From NCBI GenBank assembly GCA_031082425.1, contig JAVHLB010000004.1, positions 124,001 to 188,000 of the forward strand: a stretch of DNA of 64,000 nt. Reading direction: 5' to 3'. Positions 33,513 to 41,580 of the stretch are shown here, piece by piece (within the stretch, counting starts at the first letter, position 1; each line of letters opens with the position of its first letter). The position numbers and the translations under genes were made by a program. The notes under the pieces are model-generated. The model had not been told where the DNA came from, did no database searches, and saw nothing but the letters and a program-made list of their open reading frames with translations. This DNA is from Candidatus Edwardsbacteria bacterium (GTDB lineage: Bacteria; Edwardsbacteria; AC1; EtOH8).

Positions 33513-34045
33513 ATAACATCCCTCAACCTTTCCATCAGGGTCTTTCTTCCCCGGAACAGCCGGGACATCACCGTCCCCAGGGGTATCTTCAGGGCCCGGC
33601 TGATCTCTTCATAGGAAAGCTCCTTGTCGACCCTTAACAGGATGACCTCCCGCTGGTCGTTCGGCAGGCCGTCTATCTCGTCCCTGATCCTTTGGCAGGA
33701 ATCTTTCTGGATGGCATTCTCCAGGGGATCGTCGGAGTCCGACAGATGGTGATCCTCCTCCAGGGCCACGTAGCGCTGTTGTTTCTTGGCCGCATCATGG
33801 CAAAGGTTTATGGTTATCCGCACCAGCCAGGTATAGAAGCGGTACTGGCTATCATACGTTTTAAGCGAAAAATAGGCCTTGATGAATGTCTCCTGGGCCG
33901 CTTCGTCGGCCGCCGCATGGCTTCTTAAGTACCTGGCGGCAGTGGAATAGATGGCCCGCTGGTACCTTTTCACCAGCTGGCTGTAATGGGCGTCCTGGCC
34001 GGACAGCACCTTTTCTATCAGCTCCTGGTCGCTGAGTGTTTCCAA
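33509..34045 (-). CDS. ECF (RpoE-type) sigma factor
   Basis: A 178-residue sigma-70 family factor with regions 2 and 4 only. Region 2 includes KRYQRAIYSTAARYLRSHAA, DEAAQETFIKAY and FYTWLVRITINLCHD. Region 4 is GLPNDQREVILLRVDKELSY, EEISRALKIPLGTVMSRLFRG, a helix-turn-helix. It is coupled to the anti-sigma gene by an ATGA overlap. The start appears to be TTG at 34045; no ATG fits and no ribosome binding site is seen. Its target genes are unknown. Confidence 0.93.
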   Translation of the reverse strand: METLSDQELIEKVLSGQDAHYSQLVKRYQRAIYSTAARYLRSHAAADEAAQETFIKAYFSLKTYDSQYRFYTWLVRITINLCHDAAKKQQRYVALEEDHHLSDSDDPLENAIQKDSCQRIRDEIDGLPNDQREVILLRVDKELSYEEISRALKIPLGTVMSRLFRGRKTLMERLRDVI

Positions 34046-34079
34046 ATTATATACCGCTTAAAACCATGCTTTATTCCCC

Positions 34080-34115
34080 AACAATAAAAGGCGGAACGCT
34101 CCGCCTTTTATTGTT
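34080..34115 (-). terminator. Terminator of tRNA-Ser(GCT)
   Basis: Long stem AACAATAAAAGGCGGA (34080-34095) pairs with TCCGCCTTTTATTGTT (34100-34115), loop ACGC. It is symmetrical but lies downstream of the minus-strand tRNA. Confidence 0.8.
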
Positions 34116-34148
34116 GGTATTTATATTTACTGTTGACCATATTTTTTA

Positions 34149-34242
34149 TGGCGGAGAGGCAGGGATTTGAACCCTGGATACAGCTTTAAGACCGTATAAC
34201 GGTTTAGCAAACCGTCGCCTTCGGCCGCTCGGCCACCTCTCC
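34149..34242 (-). tRNA. tRNA-Ser(GCT)
   Basis: A class II tRNA of 94 bases with acceptor GGAGAGG/CCTCTCC. The anticodon arm ACGGT-TTGCTAA-ACCGT reads GCT. It has a long variable arm, T-loop GGTTCAAATCC and encoded GCCA. It reads AGC/AGU codons. Confidence 0.95.
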
Positions 34243-34260
34243 GCATTAATAATCACACTA

Positions 34261-34289
34261 ATTATAACGTTTTTTGGCATGAAATTCAA
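34261..34289 (-). promoter_or_regulatory. Promoter of tRNA-Ser(GCT)
   Basis: On the minus strand TTGAAT (34289-34284), 17-base spacer, TATAAT (34266-34261). Confidence 0.7.
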
Positions 34290-34305
34290 GACAGCACTTC
34301 CGGAC

Positions 34306-34355
34306 AACCTGCCCGCCGGAGACCTAGGGGTTTGAATGTAGGTGAAGACTGCTGA
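34306..34355 (-). repeat. Degenerate copy of the tRNA-Ser-associated repeat
   Basis: Ungapped alignment to part B of the 34400-34472 copy gives roughly 70% identity over about 46 bases by hand count, including a shared GCCCGCCGG-like block and TTTGAATGTAGGTGAA-like block. Confidence 0.5.
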
Positions 34356-34399
34356 TTATTTTTGCCCGTTTATGTAAAGTCCGGCTGGCCAGGCGGCTT

Positions 34400-34472
34400 G
34401 TCCGCCGTAATCCTATGGTTTTGGATGTAGGCGAAAGCCGGCTTAATATGTCGATCCCTTGGGCGTAGTCTG
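34400..34472 (-). repeat. Dispersed repeat starting at the 3' end of tRNA-Ser(TGA)
   Basis: Continuous copy of the repeat seen split at 24098-24220. It begins with the CA of the tRNA's CCA end and runs away from the tRNA. The core (34400-34444) matches 24176-24220 in 43 of 45 bases. Confidence 0.8.
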
Positions 34473-34558
34473 GCGGAAGCGAGAGGATTTGAACCCCTGG
34501 TGCCTTGCGGCACAACGGTTTTCAAGACCGCCGCCTTCAACCACTCGGCCACGCTTCC
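34471..34558 (-). tRNA. tRNA-Ser(TGA)
   Basis: A class II tRNA of 88 bases with acceptor GGAAGCG/CGCTTCC. The anticodon arm GCGGT-CTTGAAA-ACCGT reads TGA. It has a variable arm TGCCGCAAGGCA, T-loop GGTTCAAATCC and encoded GCCA. It reads UCA codons. Confidence 0.95.
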
Positions 34559-34587
34559 GATCAGGATATTGCCATTATTGAGTACTG

Positions 34588-34616
34588 ATTTTAGCATCTA
34601 TATTTATTGATGTCAA
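34588..34616 (-). promoter_or_regulatory. Promoter of tRNA-Ser(TGA)
   Basis: On the minus strand TTGACA (34616-34611), 17-base spacer, TAAAAT (34593-34588) with TGC before it. Confidence 0.75.
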
Positions 34617-34660
34617 CCTAAATATTCGTTATGGTATGGCAACAATTTGAAAAATTGGCA

Positions 34661-34688
34661 TTAAAAACAGGCCGCCTTACGGGCGGCC
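34661..34688 (-). terminator. Terminator of M28 peptidase gene
   Basis: Minus-strand stem GGCCGCC (34688-34682) with GGCGGCC (34676-34670), then TGTTTTTAA (34669-34661). Confidence 0.8.
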
Positions 34689-34707
34689 CGTTGATCGGCT
34701 TATTCCT

Positions 34708-37572
34708 TTACTTTAGGACAATCATCTTTCGGCTTTGGGTATTATCGCCGGCGCTCAAGTGATAGATGTACACCCCGGCGCTGACCGGCTTATTATGGTT
34801 ATCTTTCCGGTCCCAATTGAGGGTATAGCTTCCGGCTGGCTGATCACCACTTACCAGTGTTTTCACCAACTGTCCGGCTATGTTGTAGACGCTTAGCTTG
34901 ACCGGTCCGGCCTGCGGCAGCTGATATTTTATGGTGGTTTTATTATTCAACGGGTTGGGGGCATTTGGGAACAGTCTGAAGGCCGTTATCCGTTCTCTGT
35001 TATCCGGCTTGCCGGCCACTCCGCTGGGCTCCCCGAATTCCGAAAGCACCTTCTGAGCCGCCAGCTTGACCTGCTCCTTATCCATAAAGTACAGCGGGAA
35101 GCCGAAGAACACTGTTTTGCCTGAGTCCCTCACCGCGCAGGCCTTGCCTTCAAAAGCGCTCCCGTCGTTCTTCATGTCGATCACATAGATGGTGTCCCCG
35201 GTTCCCGCCGGGGTCAAGGCCTCTACGTTCCGCAACACCTTGCCCCAGGTGGTCGAGGGGTATTTTAAGGTATCCACATTTATAACCGGATACCCTTTTA
35301 ATCCGGTTGCCGTTTTGAATGAATCGGTGGTGCCGGAGAGCTCGGAGTGGCTTATCTTAAAATGATCGTAAGATATATCTCCGGCGGTATAATCGGCCGG
35401 ATAGGTGATGCTGTTATGCACGTTGCTGGAAGGTTTCCAGCCGGCAAACCACAATTTGCCGCCTTTATCAAGATAGCTCTTCATGTCGTTCACTGCTCCC
35501 GATGCCAGCAGTGTGGCATAGTCATCGGCCAGCCATACTACCGAGGAATATGGCCCGAAGTCTGCTAATATAGGCTTTTGCGGGGATGATCCGTACTCGT
35601 GTTGTTCATATTTATAACCCGCAAGGATATAGTTATAAAAACTGTCCTGTTGGGCATCCCGGGGAAAGCTCCCGGCAGTCCAGTTGTTGGTCTCGTCAAC
35701 CATCAGGATCCCCTGATCAAGGGTGATGGGGCGGCAATAGATCGAGTCGGAGAGCAAACCCTTGTTGCCGTCGGTATCTTTGGCCTGTATTTTGTAATAA
35801 TACCTGCCGGCTCCGGATAACGATTTATTCAGATACACTGTATCCGCAGTGCTGGTTAAACTGTCGAACGAGCCGTTATCTATTTTACGATATATATCAT
35901 ATCCCGCCAGGTCGAGCTCCAGGTTTTTATTCCAACAAAGGGTGACGCCAGAATCAACCGGGGTCGCGGTCAGCCCCGATGGCGCCAGGGGTGCGGCTCT
36001 CGGAATGCCGGCCATTTCGTTTATCAATGGGCTTTCTTTGCCGTCGGCATCTAGCGCCGATAATCCCACATAGTACAGACTGTCGGCGATCAGGCCGCCG
36101 ATGGTGTCCGCGGTCCCGGCGACCTGCAGGGAATCGGTATAATTGCCGGAGCTTTTTCCCCAGTAGATTTTATAACCGTTAATATTGACGGCCTTGTTCG
36201 GCTGCCACTGAACATACAGCTGGGAACCATTCCCCACGTCGTTGACCACCAGGCCGCTGACTTTTTGGGGATAGTTGGCCATAGTGGTCAACAATCCCAC
36301 GCCAGCCTTGATATTGCTGGTACAATAACGCATGTTCATGTAGCTGGTGCTGTCATTGGTCTGATGATAGACCGGGCTGAAATTATATTCTTCGGAATAG
36401 GTGACCGGAAAACCCCGCAGATAGAATTCCCAGCTGTCGCTGCCGTTCAGATATACGCTATTATAGACCGGTACCAGGTTGGTATCGGACGTTCTTCCGT
36501 ACCAGACGGCCATCAGTCCCAAGAGATGGGCATAAGTTTCGGATCCGGGATACAATTTGGAGACGAACAGACTGTCGTTGCCGATGCTGCCGATCATATC
36601 GTAATTTAACATGCACTGCACTTTCATCCCCTGGGAAAGTACCTGGGCTGCATAATGCTCCGCCCCATACAATCCCCATTCCTCGCAGTCCAGGGCGACA
36701 AGCTTGACCGTGGTGTTGGGTGGATTGGCTGCCAATATTCTGGCAGTTTGCAGGACAGCAGTGGTGCCCGAGCCGTTGTCATCCGCCCCCGGGGCCCAAG
36801 GATTATAGGGCCATACCGAGGTGTCGAAATGCCCGCCGACGACATAGACCGATTCCGTGTCCAATGCTCCGGGTATAGTAGCAATGACATTCCTTATCTT
36901 GTAGGTTTCGCTGTTGCTAAAGTAGGATTGAGTATAGCTGGTAAAGCTGGGATCGATAAAAGAATCAATCACCACGTCGGTTATTCCGTAGCTTAAAAAT
37001 TCATCCCTTATCCACTCGGTCACCTGTTGGTGATTGGGGGCCACGGTGGAACGGGTGTTAAAGGCCTGGAGGGATTCCACATCGGCGGCGACCCCGGCAA
37101 TGTCTATCAGGTGGGTCAGGGTGGCTATCGAGGAGTCCCTGGCCAGGGCTGTGCCCAGCACGTTAACATTGGCGTTGAGCCGGATAGGCTCCCCGGAGAA
37201 ATCCTTGATGATAAAAGCCTCGTTTCCCCTGGCGGATGATTGCTTGATATCGGAAGCCTCCAGCAGATAACTTCCATTGTGGAAGAAAATGCTTTTTTGA
37301 GCGGGGACGGCAGCGGAGAAACCCTTTCTTTGATAGGCCCACTTCAGGTTTTTCGAATCGCCTTGGTATATCCTTTCGGCGTTGGCAACCGGCCTGCCGG
37401 ACACCAGCAGCTGTTCCTCCATGGCATAAAATACCTCCCAGCCTTTATCGGCGGCATAGCGGTAGGCGTCGGTGCCGGGGGCGAGTTGGATTTTATAGAC
37501 CTCCACCGGCTTGGCAAAAAGGGAAGCAGCCAGGATAAGAACCATTGCGCTTAGAGCAGCTATTTTTTTCAT
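34708..37572 (-). CDS. Exported M28-family zinc aminopeptidase with FN3 and FlgD-like C-terminal domains
   Basis: A 954-residue secreted peptidase. It opens with a signal peptide (IAALSAMVLILAASLFA) and a propeptide-like region. The M28 domain (about 170-440) shows zinc ligands in VVGGHFDTS (His248, Asp250), WAPGADDNGSGT, LDCEEWGLYG, MLNYDMIG and SPVYHQTNDS. One or two fibronectin-III-like domains follow (about 450-640), then a region unlike known domains with VWLADDYATLLASG. The last 85 residues are a FlgD-like tail (LFPNAPNPLNNKT, LSVYNIAGQLVKTL, GVYIYHLSAGD), often used for surface attachment or secretion in FCB-type bacteria. Likely scavenges peptides outside the cell. Confidence 0.88.
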   Translation of the reverse strand: MKKIAALSAMVLILAASLFAKPVEVYKIQLAPGTDAYRYAADKGWEVFYAMEEQLLVSGRPVANAERIYQGDSKNLKWAYQRKGFSAAVPAQKSIFFHNGSYLLEASDIKQSSARGNEAFIIKDFSGEPIRLNANVNVLGTALARDSSIATLTHLIDIAGVAADVESLQAFNTRSTVAPNHQQVTEWIRDEFLSYGITDVVIDSFIDPSFTSYTQSYFSNSETYKIRNVIATIPGALDTESVYVVGGHFDTSVWPYNPWAPGADDNGSGTTAVLQTARILAANPPNTTVKLVALDCEEWGLYGAEHYAAQVLSQGMKVQCMLNYDMIGSIGNDSLFVSKLYPGSETYAHLLGLMAVWYGRTSDTNLVPVYNSVYLNGSDSWEFYLRGFPVTYSEEYNFSPVYHQTNDSTSYMNMRYCTSNIKAGVGLLTTMANYPQKVSGLVVNDVGNGSQLYVQWQPNKAVNINGYKIYWGKSSGNYTDSLQVAGTADTIGGLIADSLYYVGLSALDADGKESPLINEMAGIPRAAPLAPSGLTATPVDSGVTLCWNKNLELDLAGYDIYRKIDNGSFDSLTSTADTVYLNKSLSGAGRYYYKIQAKDTDGNKGLLSDSIYCRPITLDQGILMVDETNNWTAGSFPRDAQQDSFYNYILAGYKYEQHEYGSSPQKPILADFGPYSSVVWLADDYATLLASGAVNDMKSYLDKGGKLWFAGWKPSSNVHNSITYPADYTAGDISYDHFKISHSELSGTTDSFKTATGLKGYPVINVDTLKYPSTTWGKVLRNVEALTPAGTGDTIYVIDMKNDGSAFEGKACAVRDSGKTVFFGFPLYFMDKEQVKLAAQKVLSEFGEPSGVAGKPDNRERITAFRLFPNAPNPLNNKTTIKYQLPQAGPVKLSVYNIAGQLVKTLVSGDQPAGSYTLNWDRKDNHNKPVSAGVYIYHLSAGDNTQSRKMIVLK

Positions 37573-37629
37573 GGTCAGATTTCCTTAAATTTAGTTTCCA
37601 TATATTATACACCGGTTTGCCTCCAAAAG

Positions 37630-38484
37630 CTATCCTCTGGCCATGGCCCTCAATTTTGCCACCCTCTCTTCAGTCGGGGGGTGGGTGGAGAACAGGCTCA
37701 TCAGGCTTTTCCCGGAAAGCGGATTGACGATGAACAGGTGGGCCGAGGAGGGATTGGCCTGGATGGGCCGCAACTGCACCCCACTTTGCAGTTTCTCCAG
37801 GGCATCGGCCAGCCCGTAGGGGTTCCCAGCTATCCTGGCCCCTCCGGCATCGGCCTCGTACTCCCGGGTGCGGGAGGTCCACATCTGCACCAGCAGGGCG
37901 GCAATCGGAGCCAGGATGGCCATCAGGATGAATCCTATGGCCCCCCCACCGCTGTCACGGTCGTTGTCCCGCCCCCCGTAGCCGCCGAACATGGCGGCCC
38001 ATCCGGCCATCCGAGCGATCATGGTGATGGCTCCGGCCAGAGTGGCCACTATGGAAGCGATCAGGATATCCCGATGCTGGATATGCGCCAGTTCATGGGC
38101 TATCACCCCCTGCAATTCCTCGCGGTTCAGAAGGCTCATTATCCCTTCGGTAACCGCCACGCTGGCATGCTGCGGATTGCGCCCGGTGGCAAAGGCATTA
38201 GGAGAGGATGATGGAATGACAAAGACCTTGGGCATGGGTATTCCGGCCCTGGTGGCCAGGCCTCTGACTATTGAGTGCAACTCCGGGGCCTCGGCCTCGG
38301 ACACCTGCCTGGCCCGGTAGCTCATCAGGGCCAGCTTGTCGGAGAACCAGTAGGCGAAAAGGTTCATCCCCCCGGCAAACACCAGGGCCATCATCATCCC
38401 CTGCCGGCCGCCCATTTGCCCCCCCACCAAAACCAGGATCACCGTCATTGCGGTCATTAAAAAAATGGTCTTCAGTATGTTCAC
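37630..38484 (-). CDS. htpX: Zinc metalloprotease HtpX
   Basis: A 284-residue membrane protease that degrades misfolded membrane proteins. Two N-terminal membrane helices (LKTIFLMTAMTVILVLVG and GMMMALVFAGGMNLFAYWF) precede the catalytic domain. The HExxH site is VIAHELAHIQHRD and the third ligand lies in TSRTREYEADAGGARI. The C-terminal FSTHPPTEERVAKL is a family hallmark. A Gly/Asp-rich loop (FGGYGGRDNDRDSGGG) lies between helices. It is convergently unrelated to its neighbours but on the same strand; the M28 gene starts 57 bases after its stop. Confidence 0.95.
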   Translation of the reverse strand: MNILKTIFLMTAMTVILVLVGGQMGGRQGMMMALVFAGGMNLFAYWFSDKLALMSYRARQVSEAEAPELHSIVRGLATRAGIPMPKVFVIPSSSPNAFATGRNPQHASVAVTEGIMSLLNREELQGVIAHELAHIQHRDILIASIVATLAGAITMIARMAGWAAMFGGYGGRDNDRDSGGGAIGFILMAILAPIAALLVQMWTSRTREYEADAGGARIAGNPYGLADALEKLQSGVQLRPIQANPSSAHLFIVNPLSGKSLMSLFSTHPPTEERVAKLRAMARG

Positions 38485-38508
38485 AATTTTAACTCTCCCG
38501 AACAGTAT

Positions 38509-38871
38509 TTATTTGTTTTCTTTAAGAAGCCTGGCTACGTTCTCTTTCAGTTCATCCAGGTTGCTGGATTTTACGATATAGGCATCGGCCAGCCAGGAGG
38601 AGAAATCAGTCTTATAGGCCGGATAGGCGGTGTTGATGATGATGGGGATCTTGCGGTTGGCCTCCCGCATCCAGCGCAGCATCTCCAGCCCGCCGTCCTG
38701 GGCGGTGAGTTTAAGGTCCAGCACCACCAGGTCCACCTGGTTCCGGGAGAATCCCTTCTTGGCCTCATCCAATGTCGCGGCAAGGATCACCTGGTAGCCG
38801 GAAGCGGTAAAATCCTGCTGGTATAAAATGCGGATATTCTCCTCATCATCGACCACCAAAATAGTTTTCAT
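38509..38871 (-). CDS. Single-domain response regulator (CheY-like)
   Basis: A 120-residue receiver domain without an output domain. The acidic pocket is in ILVVDDEENIR, the phospho-acceptor Asp in LVVLDLKLTAQDGG, the conserved Thr in IINTAYPAYK and the Lys in YIVKSSNLDEL. The ATG at 38871 has AGGAG; an upstream in-frame codon at 38913 is less likely. It follows the histidine kinase gene by 41 bases, so the two form a two-component pair. Lacking an output domain, it probably acts by protein contact or in a phosphorelay. Confidence 0.9.
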   Translation of the reverse strand: MKTILVVDDEENIRILYQQDFTASGYQVILAATLDEAKKGFSRNQVDLVVLDLKLTAQDGGLEMLRWMREANRKIPIIINTAYPAYKTDFSSWLADAYIVKSSNLDELKENVARLLKENK

Positions 38872-38912
38872 GATGCGCTCCTTTTTAAAGGTTACGGGCC
38901 CCTGACAAAGCA

Positions 38913-40544
38913 CTATGTTAACGGAAGGCTGATGGTGAAAGCGGTCCCGCCTTCCGGCCTTAACTCGGCTCCTATCACTCCCCGGTGGCTGTTGATGATC
39001 TTCTTGCTGAGGGCCAGCCCTATGCCGCTGCCGTTGTTTTTGGTGGTGAACCGGGATTCGAATATCCTGTCTATATGGTCGCTGGATATGCCGGATCCGG
39101 TGTCGGAGATCGTTATCTCGATATTTTTGGGTTCGGTTTCTCTGGTTTCGACCCGCAGCAGGCCGCCGGACGGCATGGCATGGACGGCGTTTTTGAATAT
39201 GTTAAAAAAGACCTGGGGCAGCTGCAGTTTATCCAGCCAGATCAGATGTTCCGGGCAGTTATAGCTGGTTTGTATCTCTATTCCCTTGTCTTCAAATTCC
39301 GGCAGCAGCAGTTTAAGGCAATCGTCGATGATGGCATTGATATCGGCCCGGACCAGCTCCGGGTCTTTGAACCGGGCCATCTCCAGGGTGTCGGACAGGA
39401 CCGCCTCCAGGCGTTCGATCTCGGAGCCTATTATCCTCAATTGCTTTTCAAAGGGCCGGTTGTCCGGCTGCTGCTTGGCCATGGAGTTGATGAAGCCGCC
39501 GATGGATACCAAAGGGGTCCTCATTTCATGGGCCAGGGTGGTGGCGATCTCTCCGATGGAGGCCATTTTCTCGGCTTTTATCAGCCGGTCCTGGCTCTGG
39601 CGCAGTTCCTTCATCTTCATCTGCAGCTGCTGATAGAGCTTGGCATTGCGGATGGCGCTGGCAACCTGGCCGGCAAATATCTCCAGCAGGGTCAGGTCGC
39701 CTTGTTCTATGGGCGCCCGGGTGATCGAGTTGTCCGCCATCAAAACCCCCAGCGGTTCGTTCTCGGCAATCAGGGGAACTATCACGAAATTGCTGACCTT
39801 GAGAACGGCGGCAAAGCCCCTGGCTCCCGGGGTGGTCTGGGCGTCGCTTACCAAAAATGGTTTTCTTTGGCTGATGGCCCTGACGGCCACGTTGTCGTAA
39901 TCTTCAACCGGAACTTTTATCTCCCTGACCAGCCGGTTGACATACTCGTTGCCGTCTATTTCCTGATGGGGGCGCATAGCCAGTTCCTTGAAGCTGGCGG
40001 GGCTTTTTTTAAGTTCGTCCCAGATCTTGGTGGCTTCCTCCGGACCGGTGGGGCCGACCGCCATCTCTCCCACCAGGTTCCTCCGACTATCGTCCAGCAG
40101 CAGCAAAAAGGCCCGGTTCAGCCTTAATATTTCCGCCGCCGTGACCCCGGTCAGGATTATGTGCAGGGTCTGCTTCAGATCCAGGGTGGACTGCAGGGCC
40201 TTGGTCACTTCATTGAGCATGGCCAGATTTTGAATATTCTCGGTCAGGGCCCGGTTTGATCTGGCCACCTCTTCGTGAAAGGAGCCCATCTCCTCCATCA
40301 GTTTAAAAATGGTGTCGGACATCAGATGGTCGTCCGCCCGGCGCCCGGCGCCCCTTTCGATGATGCCATGGAAATGGCTGCAGCTGCGGCAGTGCCGGTA
40401 CAGCCGTTCTCGGAACGGCAGATACTGCCCGTCAAAGCCCGGCCGGGGTTCGCTGAGCCAGCAGTGCTTGCCGCCCCTCCGCCGGACCGGGCATTCTTTC
40501 TGCAGACAATTTCTGTCTTCCCAGCACTTGGTACTCATGGGCAT
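38913..40544 (-). CDS. Sensor histidine kinase with N-terminal Cys-rich module and GAF domain
   Basis: A 543-residue soluble kinase. Residues 7-55 hold cysteines 7, 13, 18, 28, 52 and 55 with adjacent tryptophans (KCWEDRNC, KHCWL, RHCRSC), resembling the two-CW cysteine module and possibly binding metal or sensing redox. A GAF domain follows (about 115-300; RAISQRKPFLVSDAQT, LIAENEPLGVLMADN). The HisKA helix contains the phospho-acceptor in TTLAHEMRTPLVSIGG. The ATPase has NIFKNAVHAMPSGG, ISDTGSGISS and NNGSGIGLALSKKI. No membrane segment is seen. The start could be ATG at 40544 or 40538. The response regulator gene follows. Confidence 0.9.
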   Translation of the reverse strand: MPMSTKCWEDRNCLQKECPVRRRGGKHCWLSEPRPGFDGQYLPFRERLYRHCRSCSHFHGIIERGAGRRADDHLMSDTIFKLMEEMGSFHEEVARSNRALTENIQNLAMLNEVTKALQSTLDLKQTLHIILTGVTAAEILRLNRAFLLLLDDSRRNLVGEMAVGPTGPEEATKIWDELKKSPASFKELAMRPHQEIDGNEYVNRLVREIKVPVEDYDNVAVRAISQRKPFLVSDAQTTPGARGFAAVLKVSNFVIVPLIAENEPLGVLMADNSITRAPIEQGDLTLLEIFAGQVASAIRNAKLYQQLQMKMKELRQSQDRLIKAEKMASIGEIATTLAHEMRTPLVSIGGFINSMAKQQPDNRPFEKQLRIIGSEIERLEAVLSDTLEMARFKDPELVRADINAIIDDCLKLLLPEFEDKGIEIQTSYNCPEHLIWLDKLQLPQVFFNIFKNAVHAMPSGGLLRVETRETEPKNIEITISDTGSGISSDHIDRIFESRFTTKNNGSGIGLALSKKIINSHRGVIGAELRPEGGTAFTISLPLT

Positions 40545-40557
40545 AGATGATATTGTT

Positions 40558-41520
40558 TTATGTGGCCTTCACTATCCGGTCAGAGGGACCGCCCCCGGTA
40601 TCGTCCAACTCCTGGTGCCAGCCGTTCTCCAGCCCAAATTCCTCCGCCCACTGCACCGCCTGCCGATATTCCTCCCGGGTGATGCTCCTTCCCAGCTCGG
40701 CCGTTTGGTTCGCCCGGTGGGCCGGAAAGAACTGGGACATCAGGGACAGATGCACCTGGGGCGATATCTCACCAGCCAGGAACTTCAAAGCCTCCCTGGT
40801 CTGCGACAATCCGTTGGGCAGCACCAGATGCCTTACCAGCATTCCTCGAAGCGCTATCCCCCGGTCGTCCAGCTGTAGTTCGCCCACCTGCCGCCACATC
40901 TCCTTTAATGCCGCCTGATTGACCGCCGGATAATCCCCTGCTCCCGAATATCTCTCCGCCGCCCCGGGATCGGTGTATCTGATATCCGGCAGATAAATGT
41001 CTATCACCCCCTCCAGCAGTTTTAAGGAATCCAGCGAATCATACCCGCTGGTGTTGTAGACCAAGGGCAGATCAAACCCTTGCCGAACGGCTGTCTCCAG
41101 CGCCATCAGTATCTGGGCGGTCATATGGGACGGAGTAACCAAGTTGATATTGTGGCAGCCCCTTTGCTGCAGCTCCATCATCATCCCGGCCAGCCGTTCC
41201 GCCGTGACCTCCCGTCCCTGGCCCAGTTGGCTTATCGGCCAGTTCTGGCAGTAGCAGCAGGACAGGTTACAGCGGCTGAAGAAGATGGTTCCCGATCCGC
41301 GGGTCCCCGATATCGGCGGCTCCTCGCCGTGATGGATGTTATAGCTGGAGACCGTGGGCAGCAATCCGGACCGGCAGTAACCAAGCTGGCCCTGCAAACG
41401 GTTTACTCCGCAGTTACGGGGGCAGAGGGTACAGTGGGATAGAAGATCGCCGGCCTCCCGGCTCTTTTTTCCCAGAGTTCCCGTTTTATAAAGCTCTATA
41501 AAGCTGGGCTTGATCTCCAT
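40558..41520 (-). CDS. Radical SAM protein, pyruvate formate-lyase activase-like (COG1313)
   Basis: A radical SAM enzyme of about 320 residues. The iron-sulfur motif is FSRCNLSCCYCQNWPIS (C-x3-C-x2-C). An extra N-terminal cysteine group, HCTLCPRNCGVNR, precedes LGYCRSG, typical of the PflA-like COG1313 group. SAM-binding and barrel segments follow (NINLVTPSHM, VYNTSGYDSL, IYLPDIRY). These are called putative PFL activating enzymes, but the substrates are mostly unknown, and no glycyl radical enzyme is present here. The frame opens further upstream (ATG at 41544, TTG at 41553); the start is uncertain. Confidence 0.82.
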   Translation of the reverse strand: MEIKPSFIELYKTGTLGKKSREAGDLLSHCTLCPRNCGVNRLQGQLGYCRSGLLPTVSSYNIHHGEEPPISGTRGSGTIFFSRCNLSCCYCQNWPISQLGQGREVTAERLAGMMMELQQRGCHNINLVTPSHMTAQILMALETAVRQGFDLPLVYNTSGYDSLDSLKLLEGVIDIYLPDIRYTDPGAAERYSGAGDYPAVNQAALKEMWRQVGELQLDDRGIALRGMLVRHLVLPNGLSQTREALKFLAGEISPQVHLSLMSQFFPAHRANQTAELGRSITREEYRQAVQWAEEFGLENGWHQELDDTGGGPSDRIVKAT

Positions 41521-41580
41521 AGGAAATATACTAATAACTGCCATTAATTTCAAGCCGGATCATAACTATCTGCCCGGGCT

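Noticed and set aside
34370..34597. 75-residue minus-strand open frame
   Set aside because: It reads through tRNA-Ser(TGA) and the repeat behind it.
38985..40127. Plus-strand 380-residue open frame
   Set aside because: Antisense shadow of the histidine kinase, which has complete motifs on the other strand.
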